From FEN-1297 sp963787005 (GTDB lineage Bacteria > Bacteroidota > Ignavibacteria > Ignavibacteriales > Ignavibacteriaceae), in contig CAWBBX010000003.1 of NCBI GenBank assembly GCA_963787005.1, positions 1 through 7,262 of the forward strand: a stretch of 7,262 nucleotides of DNA. The letters run 5' to 3'. The notes below the pieces were generated by a model. It was not told where the DNA came from and did no database searches. It was given only the letters and a program-made list of their open reading frames with translations. Positions 1 to 6,592 of this stretch are shown here, one piece after another (the first letter of the stretch is position 1; the number at the start of each line of letters is the position of its first letter). A program made the position numbers and the translations under genes.

Positions 1-269
1 TGTATTGCGCCGAGCGTAGTTGCTATCTCAAGGAACATTCCTATTCTGATATTAGAATAACCTTCTTTTACGTATGCCGATGCGGCGCCCGAGGAAGTGG
101 CGATTACAGAAATTAAAGAGGCGCCCGCAGCATAGTGAATATCCACCCCGAAGAGGAGAGTCAGCATAGGGACAATTATGACCCCGCCACCGAGCCCTGT
201 AAGGGAACCTAAAAATCCGGCTCCCAACGATCCTAAATAAATAAGGAGTGTAAAGAGTACGTTGTTCAA
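1..269 (-). CDS. TauE/SafE family membrane permease, N-terminal part (partial)
   Basis: This is the first 89 codons of a gene that leaves the window at base 1. The product reads as a very hydrophobic protein. A first membrane segment (about residues 4-23) runs into GLGGGVIIVP (residues 25-34), the hallmark of the TauE/SafE permease family (PF01925). A second segment, VDIHYAAGASLISVIATS (42-59), and a third beginning near residue 74 follow. Family members are inner-membrane transporters linked to export or import of sulfite, sulfonates or other organic anions; the substrate cannot be read from this fragment. An in-frame stop lies four codons upstream of the TTG at 267-269, so that TTG is the only start that keeps the whole first membrane segment. 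It has no clear Shine-Dalgarno. The gene is divergent from the PFOR gene. The family call is firm; the exact start is less so. Confidence 0.85.
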   Translation of the reverse strand, partial: MNNVLFTLLIYLGSLGAGFLGSLTGLGGGVIIVPMLTLLFGVDIHYAAGASLISVIATSSGAASAYVKEGYSNIRIGMFLEIATTLGAI

Positions 270-275
270 AAGATA

Positions 276-303
276 ATTCTATCCCAAAAATAAAATTCGT
301 CAA
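276..303 (-). promoter_or_regulatory. Probable sigma70-type promoter of the TauE/SafE gene
   Basis: Read on the minus strand, TTGACG (298-303) and TAGAAT (276-281) are separated by 16 bases. Each box differs from the consensus at one position. The -10 box ends only six bases before the TTG start at 269, so transcription would begin at or next to the start codon and the mRNA would be leaderless or nearly so. The match is seen; promoter activity is inferred. Confidence 0.45.
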
Positions 304-554
304 ACATGCTATAGGATGATCGTATCGTGTACCGGTTTCACCGATATTTCGAATTACGACTTAAACATTTGCACGTCATAAGAATTCCGGCGTTACATTT
401 ATCAAAAATATTATTGCGAAAAATATGCAAAAAAAGTGATATATGCGGCTTTTGTTATTCCCAATAATAAGAAAATGCGCGCCTGACCCATACTCCTTTT
501 ACCTTTTTTGATAATAAAAGAGCTTAAATAGTCCTTATTTAAGTCTTCCATCCC

Positions 555-563
555 TGGTATAAT
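555..563 (+). promoter_or_regulatory. Extended -10 promoter of the PFOR gene
   Basis: TGGTATAAT matches the extended -10 consensus TGnTATAAT exactly. The position 17 bases upstream (535-540, TTATTT) is a poor -35 box, which is usual when the extended -10 is strong. The predicted start of transcription is near 569-571, leaving a leader of about 57 bases before the ATG at 628. The alternative Bacteroidetes-type box TAnnTTTG is not matched with correct spacing. Confidence 0.5.
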
Positions 564-627
564 ATTTGGGATTGTTAACACACTAAAGAAGTTTAATCTC
601 ATTTATTTATAAAATACCGGTAAGAAA

Positions 628-3600
628 ATGGAAAGAAAAAAAGTAACAATCGATGGAAATGAAGCGGCTGCATATGTAGCGTATAATATAAACGAAGTTA
701 TTGCAATATATCCTATTACCCCGTCATCTAACATGGGAGAATGGTGCGATGCATGGGCGGCTAAAGGAATGAAAAACCTCTGGGATTACGTCCCTTCTGT
801 TAGCGAACTCCAGAGCGAGGGCGGCGCATCGGGCAGTGTTCACGGCGCACTTCAGACCGGCGCGCTTACTACAACATTTACCGCATCGCAGGGACTTCTG
901 CTGATGATACCCAACATGTTTAAAATAGCCGGGGAATTAACTCCCACCGTATTTCATGTTTCCGCCAGATCGATAGCCGCGCAGGCTTTGTCGATCTTCG
1001 GCGACCACAGCGACGTAATGGCCACGCGCTCAACCGGATTTGCGATGCTTTCTTCCGGATCGGTTCAGGAAGTAATGGACTTTGCGTTAATAGCTCAGGC
1101 GGCTTCTCTGGAATCGAGGGTTCCGTTCCTGCATTTCTTCGACGGTTTCAGAACATCGCACGAAGTTATGAAGATAGAACAGCTTACAAAAGAAGATATG
1201 CAAGCGATGATTGATGATGAGCTGGTGATTGCGCACAGAAAAAGAGCTTTGACACCGGATAACCCGGTATTGCGCGGCACCTCCCAGAATCCCGATGTTT
1301 ATTTTCAGGGAAGGGAAACCGTTAATAAATATTATTTAAACTGCCCCGATATTGTACAGAAGCAGATGGATAAATTCGCGCAGCTTACCGGAAGGCAGTA
1401 CCGCTTATTCGAATATGTGGGTGCCCCTGACGCCGAAAGAGTAGTAATTCTTATGAGCTCCGCTACAAAGGCAGTTGAAGAAACAGTTGATTATCTAGTA
1501 AGTAAGGAAGAAAAGGTCGGAGTACTTAAAGTTAGACTTTACCGCCCGTTTTCTATTGAGCATTTTATAAACGCTCTTCCCAAGACGGTTAAATCTCTGG
1601 CGGTTCTCGACAGGACAAAAGAACCCGGAGCCTCGGGCGAGCCGCTTTATCTGGACTTAGTTAACGCGATCTCGGAGCAATATAATGAAGGTACCCTGCC
1701 TTTCGCTTATCCGAAGATTATCGGCGGAAGGTACGGACTTTCTTCCAAGGAATTTACACCCGCTATGGTGAAAGCCGTTTTCGACGAGTTGAAGAAAGAT
1801 AAACCTAAAAATCATTTTACCATTGGAATAGTTGACGATGTTACAAATACCAGCCTCGAGTTCGATCCTTCGTTTTCGGTCGAGGACGAGGAAACTTTCA
1901 GAGGTATGTTCTTCGGGCTTGGTGCCGACGGAACCGTAGGTGCTAATAAAAACTCGATTAAGATTATAGGCGAAGGAACGGATTATTACGCGCAGGGCTA
2001 CTTTGTTTACGATTCCAAAAAATCCGGTTCTACGACTACTTCGCATCTTAGATTCGGGCCGAAAGAGATTAAATCAACCTATCTTATTAATAAAGCCAAT
2101 TTTGTAGCATGTCACCAGCTGGTATTCCTGGAAAAGATGGACATGCTGAAAAACGCCGGCGAAGGAGCAACATTCCTGCTGAATTCAAAAGTATCAAAAG
2201 ATGAAGTGTGGGATTCGCTGCCGGAGAAAGTTCAGAAAGATTTAATCGACAAAAAGATGAAATTTTTCGTGATCGATGCATATAAGGTAGCGGGTGAAAC
2301 CGGAATGGGTGTCAGGATCAATACTATCATGCAGACATGTTTCTTCGCCATCTCGAAGATCTTCCCGAAAGAAAAGGCTATTGAGATGATTAAAGCTTCT
2401 ATCAAAAAAACCTACGGAGCAAAAGGCGATAAGATAGTTGAGATGAATTTCAACGCCGTCGATCAGACGCTGGCGAACCTTTTTGAGGTTCCGGTTCCCG
2501 AAAAAGTTACGAGCAAGCTGCAGATGCAAGAAACCGTATCCGCAAAGGCTCCCGATTTCGTGAAAAATGTTACGGCCAAAATAATTTCCGGTGACGGAGA
2601 TCTTCTGCCTGTAAGCATGATGCCTGCCGACGGTACCTTTCCAACCGGTACGGCAATGTGGGAAAAAAGAAATATCGCGCTTGAAGTTCCGGTTTGGGAC
2701 GACGAGGTTTGTATTCAATGCAACAAATGCGTAATAGTTTGTCCTCACGCTTCTATCAGAGCAAAGGTATTCGACGAAAACGAATTGAAGAACGCTCCGG
2801 AAACATTTAAAGCTACTAAGTTCCGCGGCAAGGATTTCGGCGAAGGGATATTGTACTCTCTGCAGGTTGCGGTTGAAGACTGTACCGGCTGCGGACTTTG
2901 CGTTGATGTATGTCCGGCCAAGAACAAGAAAGAAACAAGGCTGAAAGCCATAAACATGAAAGAGCAGCTTCCGCTGCGCGAGACGGAAAGAGCAAACTGG
3001 GATTACTTCCTGTCGCTGCCCGAGTACGACAGAAGAAAACTTAACGTTACTAACATCAAACAGTCGCAATTCCTCGAGCCCCTTTTCGAGTTCTCCGGAG
3101 CGTGCTCAGGCTGCGGCGAAACACCTTACGTTAAGCTGGTCAGCCAGCTGTTCGGCGACCGCTCGGTGGTTGCCAACGCTACCGGCTGCTCTTCCATTTA
3201 CGGCGGAAACCTGCCGACTACACCTTGGACCACAAACAAGGACGGCAGAGGCCCGGCTTGGTCGAACTCGCTGTTTGAGGACAACGCGGAGTTCGGACTC
3301 GGATTCAGGCTCGCAATCGACAAACATCACGACCAGGCGAAGATTTTTCTGAAGAAACTCAGCGCCGATATAGGCGAGAAGCTCGTTGAGGATCTGCTGA
3401 ATGCAGATCAGAAAGATGAAGTCGGTATATTCGAGCAGCGCGAAAGAGTTGCCGCACTCAAAGAAAAGTTGAACGGTTTATTAGCCGGTTCTAACGGAAA
3501 AACTGGCGACATCAACCATCTTCTCAGCTTGGCCGATTATCTCGTTAAGAAATCCGTTTGGATAATGGGCGGCGACGGCTGGGCTTACGATATAGGCTAC

Positions 3601-4209
3601 GGCGGATTGGATCACGTTCTGGCTTCCGGCAAGAACGTTAACGTTCTTGTCCTCGATACCGAGGTTTATTCGAACACCGGCGGTCAGATGTCGAAGGCTA
3701 CTCCCCGCGCAGCTGTTGCAAAGTTTGCGGCAGCGGGCAAGCCGCTGGCAAAGAAGGATCTCGGTTTAATGGCAATGTCATACGGCAATGTATACGTAGC
3801 TAAAGTTGCTATGGGCGCAAACGACGCGCAGACGGTAAGAGCCATCATAGAAGCTGAGGCATACGACGGTCCTTCCTTGATCATAGCGTACAGCCATTGT
3901 ATTGCTCACGGAATAGACATGGCCAAGGGAATGCAGAACCAGAAAGCCGCGGTTGATTCGGGCTACTGGCAGCTTTACAGATTCAATCCCGAACTTTCGA
4001 AAGAAGGAAAGAATCCTTTCAAACTCGAGTCGAAGGGACTTAAGATCCCTCTTAAAGATTACGCTTATTTGGAAACACGCTACAAGATGCTCACAAAATC
4101 TCATCCGGAAGCCGCCGCGAAGCTCATGGAGCAGGCGCAGCAGGATGTAGTTGATAAATGGAAAGTGTACGAGCAGCTTGCCGCGGAAAAAGATGCGGAC
4201 AAGAAATAA
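628..4209 (+). CDS. nifJ: Pyruvate:ferredoxin (flavodoxin) oxidoreductase, single-chain
   Basis: This 1193-residue enzyme oxidatively decarboxylates pyruvate with CoA to acetyl-CoA and CO2 and passes electrons to ferredoxin or flavodoxin in the cytoplasm. All domains of the single-chain family appear in order. The N-terminal pyrimidine-binding domain has YPITPSS with T31, E64 in SELQSEGG and R114, matching known pyruvate/TPP contacts of the Desulfovibrio africanus enzyme. A transketolase-C-like domain (about 260-410) and the gamma/EKR domain with GADGTVGANK (432-441) follow. Two 4Fe-4S motifs are present: C695, C698, C701, C705 and C752, C755, C758, C762. The TPP domain carries the proximal-cluster cysteines C826, C829, C854 and C1091, GDGWAYDIG (982-990) and NTGGQ (1016-1020). 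No catalytic residue appears to be missing. The length lies below the roughly 1230 residues of D. africanus because the C-terminal extension is absent. No strong Shine-Dalgarno precedes the ATG. The gene leads the cluster. Pyruvate is the likely substrate by family and R114. Confidence 0.96.
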   Translation: MERKKVTIDGNEAAAYVAYNINEVIAIYPITPSSNMGEWCDAWAAKGMKNLWDYVPSVSELQSEGGASGSVHGALQTGALTTTFTASQGLLLMIPNMFKIAGELTPTVFHVSARSIAAQALSIFGDHSDVMATRSTGFAMLSSGSVQEVMDFALIAQAASLESRVPFLHFFDGFRTSHEVMKIEQLTKEDMQAMIDDELVIAHRKRALTPDNPVLRGTSQNPDVYFQGRETVNKYYLNCPDIVQKQMDKFAQLTGRQYRLFEYVGAPDAERVVILMSSATKAVEETVDYLVSKEEKVGVLKVRLYRPFSIEHFINALPKTVKSLAVLDRTKEPGASGEPLYLDLVNAISEQYNEGTLPFAYPKIIGGRYGLSSKEFTPAMVKAVFDELKKDKPKNHFTIGIVDDVTNTSLEFDPSFSVEDEETFRGMFFGLGADGTVGANKNSIKIIGEGTDYYAQGYFVYDSKKSGSTTTSHLRFGPKEIKSTYLINKANFVACHQLVFLEKMDMLKNAGEGATFLLNSKVSKDEVWDSLPEKVQKDLIDKKMKFFVIDAYKVAGETGMGVRINTIMQTCFFAISKIFPKEKAIEMIKASIKKTYGAKGDKIVEMNFNAVDQTLANLFEVPVPEKVTSKLQMQETVSAKAPDFVKNVTAKIISGDGDLLPVSMMPADGTFPTGTAMWEKRNIALEVPVWDDEVCIQCNKCVIVCPHASIRAKVFDENELKNAPETFKATKFRGKDFGEGILYSLQVAVEDCTGCGLCVDVCPAKNKKETRLKAINMKEQLPLRETERANWDYFLSLPEYDRRKLNVTNIKQSQFLEPLFEFSGACSGCGETPYVKLVSQLFGDRSVVANATGCSSIYGGNLPTTPWTTNKDGRGPAWSNSLFEDNAEFGLGFRLAIDKHHDQAKIFLKKLSADIGEKLVEDLLNADQKDEVGIFEQRERVAALKEKLNGLLAGSNGKTGDINHLLSLADYLVKKSVWIMGGDGWAYDIGYGGLDHVLASGKNVNVLVLDTEVYSNTGGQMSKATPRAAVAKFAAAGKPLAKKDLGLMAMSYGNVYVAKVAMGANDAQTVRAIIEAEAYDGPSLIIAYSHCIAHGIDMAKGMQNQKAAVDSGYWQLYRFNPELSKEGKNPFKLESKGLKIPLKDYAYLETRYKMLTKSHPEAAAKLMEQAQQDVVDKWKVYEQLAAEKDADKK

Positions 4210-4235
4210 ATCCGCTTTCTTCCGAGAATAAAAAC

Positions 4236-4262
4236 GTGTGCCTGCTTTTACGGCAGGCACAC
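4236..4262. terminator. 10-bp hairpin between PFOR and peroxiredoxin genes
   Basis: GTGTGCCTGC (4236-4245) and GCAGGCACAC (4253-4262) form a perfect 10-bp stem with a 7-base loop, starting 27 bases after the PFOR stop. On the plus strand no T-run follows, so it is not a classical terminator for PFOR. It may stabilise the 3' end, weaken read-through or act as a processing site. On the minus strand the stem is followed by GTTTTTA, the arrangement of an intrinsic terminator, although no minus-strand gene is seen upstream of it. The hairpin is certain from sequence; its role is open. Confidence 0.6.
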
Positions 4263-4299
4263 AAGAGTTCTTAAAGTTCGATTACCGGGAAAATGAATT

Positions 4300-4962
4300 A
4301 TGGAAGAAAAAGTGACGACAGAAATACCGAGACTCGGTGACAAATTTCCTGAAATGGATGTTCACACCACAAAAGGTCCGATAAGTATTCCCAAAGATAC
4401 CCTCGGAAAATGGATGGTATTCTTCAGTCATCCGGCTGATTTTACCCCGGTATGCACCACCGAGCTCGTTGCTTTCGCAAAGCTGTACGATGAGTTTCAA
4501 AAGCTGAACGCAGAACTTATCGGGCTTTCGATCGACCAGATTTTTTCTCATATCAATTGGGTCGAATGGATAAAAAGTGATCTTGGTGTTGAGATACCCT
4601 TTCCTATAGTTGCGGACGACAGAGGACTCGCCGCGGAAAAGCTGGGTATGATTCATCCCAAGAAAGGACTCAATACGGTAAGAGCCGTGTTTATAGTAGA
4701 TCCCGATTCCAATATAAGATTGATCCTAAGTTATCCGCCGGAAATCGGAAGACATGTAAAAGAAATTTTAAGAGCGCTCAGAGCTCTGCAGGTGGCCGAC
4801 GAACATTCGGTCTCTACGCCCGAAAGCTGGCCGCACAACGAATTGATAGGATGCAAGGTATTGAATCCTCCGCCAAAGGATATTAAGAGCGCGGAGAAAA
4901 GCATCAATAATAAGGACGGCTACGACTGGTGGTTTACTTATAAAAAATTGAATTTAAAATGA
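4300..4962 (+). CDS. Peroxiredoxin, Prx6/archaeal-type (1-Cys-like)
   Basis: This 220-residue thiol peroxidase reduces hydrogen peroxide and organic hydroperoxides. The active-site PxxxTxxC motif is P45-ADF-T49-PV-C52, with peroxidatic C52, H44 just before it and a conserved active-site arginine at R128 (TVRAVFIVDP). The C-terminal Prx domain is present (WPHNELIGCKVLNPPP, about 177-192). Length and the DWWF motif near the end (209-212) place it in the Prx6 subfamily, close to archaeal enzymes such as that of Aeropyrum pernix. Those carry two extra cysteines framing DWWF; here the positions are G207 and T213. The only other cysteine in the C-terminal part is C185. The ATG at 4300 is chosen because the family N-terminus (IPRLGDKFPEM) begins nine residues in; an earlier ATG at 4293 is out of frame. 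It lies 90 bases after PFOR, from which it may be co-transcribed, and 31 bases before the DHOD-like gene. A protective role for oxygen-sensitive PFOR is inferred from position. Confidence 0.93.
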   Translation: MEEKVTTEIPRLGDKFPEMDVHTTKGPISIPKDTLGKWMVFFSHPADFTPVCTTELVAFAKLYDEFQKLNAELIGLSIDQIFSHINWVEWIKSDLGVEIPFPIVADDRGLAAEKLGMIHPKKGLNTVRAVFIVDPDSNIRLILSYPPEIGRHVKEILRALRALQVADEHSVSTPESWPHNELIGCKVLNPPPKDIKSAEKSINNKDGYDWWFTYKKLNLK

Positions 4963-4993
4963 CAATGATTAATAAAACTTAGCAGGGATTATC

Positions 4994-5983
4994 ATGGATA
5001 TATCAACAAATTATTTAGGATTGAAACTTAAAAGCCCCATCGTTCCCTCGGCAGGACCGATATCGCAGGACATAGCGAACATAAAAGCGATGGAAGAAGC
5101 CGGCGCGGGAGCCGTTGTTCTTTATTCGTTGTTCGAAGAACAGATAGAGCACGAAGCATTGGAGTTTTATCATCACACAACGCAGCACACCGAAAGCTAC
5201 GCCGAGGCACTTTCGTACTTCCCACCTCCGGTTGATTTCAGGCTCGGCCCCGAAGAGTACCTGGAGCACATAAGAAAAGCTAAAGAAGCTGTTGATATGC
5301 CGGTAATAGCAAGCATAAACGGAAAATCTCTCGGCGGCTGGATAGAGTACGCTAAGAAGATGGAACTTGCCGGTGCAGATGCTATCGAGCTTAACGTTTA
5401 TCGTCTGGCTACGGATATCCAGAAAACAAGTCAGGATGTAGAAAAAGAATACCTGGATATAGTTAAAGAAGTTAAAGCGGCCGTTAACATTCCGATCGCA
5501 ATAAAGCTCGGTCCGTTCTTCACCTCGACGGCATGGCTTGCCAACCAGCTGGACAAAGCAGGCGCAAACGGTCTGGTGATGTTCAACAGATTCTACCAGC
5601 CCGATATAGATCTGGAACAGCTTGAGGTAGTTCCCAACGTTCTTCTCAGCACGCCGATGGATATGCGTCTGCCCTTGAGATGGATCGCAATTTTATTCGG
5701 TCGTCTTAACGCCGATCTTGCGGCTACGAGCGGCATCTATACTGAGAAAGACGTCATCAAAATGGTAATGGCCGGTGCTAAGGTTACACAGATGCTCTCT
5801 TGCCTGCTTAAATTCGGGATCAGTCACATATCGGACGTAATAAATCAGATGATTTTCTGGATGGAGACAAACGAATACGAATCGCTCGATCAGATGAGGG
5901 GCAGCATGAGCTATATGAACACTGCCGATCCTGCCCAGTTTGAAAGAGCGAACTATATGAAAGTTCTTCACTCATATAAATAA
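4994..5983 (+). CDS. Dihydroorotate dehydrogenase-like flavoprotein (function unknown)
   Basis: This 329-residue protein has the TIM-barrel layout of FMN-dependent dihydroorotate dehydrogenases. Visible elements are an N-terminal NYLGLKLKSPIVPSAGP (residues 6-22), ASINGKSLGGW, AGADAIELN ending at N134, the FMN-contact lysine in IKLGPFF (K171), GLVMFNRF (193-200), and the phosphate-binding region from TSGIYT (245-250) to AGAKVTQM. True DHODs have an N-x-S-C-P-N type loop after ELN that carries the catalytic Cys or Ser; here it is NVYRLATD (134-141), with neither residue. The rest, including WMETNEYESLDQM and FERANYMKVL near the end, fits the separate DHOD-like family, so it is probably intact but not a pyrimidine-pathway enzyme. 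An AGGG Shine-Dalgarno (4984-4987) precedes the ATG. It follows the peroxiredoxin gene by 31 bases, so the two are probably one transcript. From recollection, such genes are often found beside nifJ. A redox function linked to PFOR is an inference. Confidence 0.9.
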   Translation: MDISTNYLGLKLKSPIVPSAGPISQDIANIKAMEEAGAGAVVLYSLFEEQIEHEALEFYHHTTQHTESYAEALSYFPPPVDFRLGPEEYLEHIRKAKEAVDMPVIASINGKSLGGWIEYAKKMELAGADAIELNVYRLATDIQKTSQDVEKEYLDIVKEVKAAVNIPIAIKLGPFFTSTAWLANQLDKAGANGLVMFNRFYQPDIDLEQLEVVPNVLLSTPMDMRLPLRWIAILFGRLNADLAATSGIYTEKDVIKMVMAGAKVTQMLSCLLKFGISHISDVINQMIFWMETNEYESLDQMRGSMSYMNTADPAQFERANYMKVLHSYK

Positions 5984-6026
5984 GATTTACGTAAAGAGAA
6001 AAAAACTTCTTTTCATGTTCTCTCCT

Positions 6027-6119
6027 AACCATTGCGGGCACCAGAAACCAGAGGAGATAATCCGGTCACATCGATTGGGTTAAACCGGGTTACACGGAAG
6101 GTGTCTGCGATGGTTTTTT
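6027..6119 (+). terminator. Long structured RNA element ending in a U-tract
   Basis: The arms AACCATTGCGGGCACC (6027-6042) and GGTGTCTGCGATGGTT (6100-6115) pair along all 16 positions, with three G-U wobbles and no mismatch. TTTTTT (6114-6119) overlaps the end of the right arm, followed by GTTT. Inside the 57-base loop, AATCCGGT (6059-6066) and ACCGGGTT (6084-6091) form a second hairpin of 8 bp around a 17-base loop. The U-tract sits on the plus-strand side, so the element can terminate the PFOR-peroxiredoxin-DHOD-like unit, whose last stop is 44 bases upstream. It is much larger than a normal intrinsic terminator, so a small RNA or a cis-regulatory RNA is possible. I do not recognise a known family. 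Confidence 0.6.
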
Positions 6120-6121
6120 GT

Positions 6122-6460
6122 TTACCAGAATCGCAAGCATATGTTGTAGGGGAGGGTCTCAGACCCTCCCCTACGGTTGAATTTTGGCACTAGTAATGAA
6201 TTATCAATTATAATAATACCGTGGAAGTGATTGGGCATAATAATAAATTCATCAAGCTCACAATTTTTATAATGCTCAGGCAAGTCTATCCGGCAATCTC
6301 TAACTATCTCGCCAAATTTATTTAGGTACATCTTTTCGTTGCCGACTTTTCCCAGCCATCTTCCCATCTTATGAGTACAGATCGTAACAAAATAATACCC
6401 GCCGTTTAAATAGTCATACTCTTTTAAACGAGGAGATTTTCTTTCTTTTCGTTTTGACAT
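6122..6460 (-). pseudogene. Truncated REP-associated tyrosine transposase (RAYT, Y1 HUH)
   Basis: The reading frame of 112 codons begins MSKRKERKSPRLKEYDY and continues GGYYFVTICT, MYLNKFGEIV, then IIMPNHFHGIIII (residues 73-85). This is the N-terminal half of a RAYT/TnpA-REP domain. H78 and H80 are the HUH metal ligands. Intact RAYTs continue with a helix bearing the single catalytic tyrosine and a YI-x-NP-type tail. Here the frame leaves the homologous region after about residue 88, reads through the palindrome at 6143-6175 and stops at 6122. The nuclease half with the catalytic tyrosine is therefore missing and the protein should be inactive. The ATG at 6460 is chosen because family proteins begin just before the R-L-K-x-YDY motif; the frame stays open to an ATG at 6559, but those 33 residues look like AT-rich leader. 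Intact RAYTs cleave single-stranded DNA at REP hairpins. The gene lies opposite to both neighbours. Confidence 0.82.
6143..6175. repeat. REP-like palindrome, copy 1 (perfect)
   Basis: GTAGGGGAGGGTCT (6146-6159) and AGACCCTCCCCTAC (6161-6174) are perfect 14-base arms around a single C. The shared block with copy 2 extends over GTTGTAG at the left and CTACG at the right. The GTAG at the foot of the hairpin resembles the tetranucleotide that RAYT proteins recognise beside REP hairpins in E. coli. It lies inside the 3' end of the RAYT reading frame, where it encodes RRGGSETLPYN, sequence foreign to the family. Confidence 0.8.
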
Positions 6461-6592
6461 GACTAGTAATTTAATTGTAATCGCAGCTGAAACTTTAAAA
6501 ATGAGTGTAGAACAAGTGGTATGGTTTTTATAATAATTATTATTTTTATTAATGGCCACGGCATTTTTAGTTTATTGAACAAATATTTATCG

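Larger units (their letters stand above)
270..627. other. Divergent intergenic region between permease and PFOR genes
   Basis: These 358 AT-rich bases separate two divergent genes. They hold one promoter-like motif facing each gene, and both motifs lie near the ends. The middle (about 305-530) shows no convincing gene, tRNA, riboswitch or strong hairpin. A short minus-strand reading frame across 411-602 has no recognisable domain and covers the PFOR promoter, so I do not call it. No clear FNR/CRP-type dyad (TTGAT-N4-ATCAA) is visible. Confidence 0.6.

Noticed and set aside
52..303. Minus-strand open frame of 83 codons with an ATG start
   Set aside because: It is out of frame with the TauE/SafE reading, which carries the GLGGG-x(3)-VP motif; this frame is its arginine- and cysteine-rich shadow.
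411..602. Possible 63-codon minus-strand gene in the divergent gap
   Set aside because: It shows no family resemblance or clear Shine-Dalgarno, and it overlaps the extended -10 promoter of PFOR.
1657..2046. Minus-strand open frame of 129 codons inside PFOR
   Set aside because: It is antisense to conserved coding sequence, with no domain and no ribosome-binding site.
2242..3069. Long minus-strand open frame (275 codons) inside the PFOR gene
   Set aside because: It lies opposite the strongly conserved EKR and ferredoxin-domain region of PFOR, has no recognisable domain and has a shadow-like composition rich in F, R and S.
3778..4260. Minus-strand open frame of 160 codons over the PFOR 3' end
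   Set aside because: It is antisense to the conserved PFOR C-terminus, has no family resemblance and starts inside the intergenic hairpin.
6024..6110. Similarity to a c-di-GMP-I riboswitch (CCTAACCATTGC and CGGGTTACACGG fragments)
   Set aside because: The pieces occur in the wrong arrangement, the conserved GCACAGGGCAAACC-type core is absent and no regulated gene follows directly.
6022..6120. Integron attC-like site (CTAAC near the left end, long imperfect stem)
   Set aside because: There is no matching GTTRRRY core at the right end, no unpaired extrahelical bases and no cassette array.
6461..6559. Upstream ATG extending the RAYT frame by 33 codons
   Set aside because: The extra residues are a low-complexity AT-rich leader unlike RAYT N-termini; the ATG at 6460 sits directly before the family motif.
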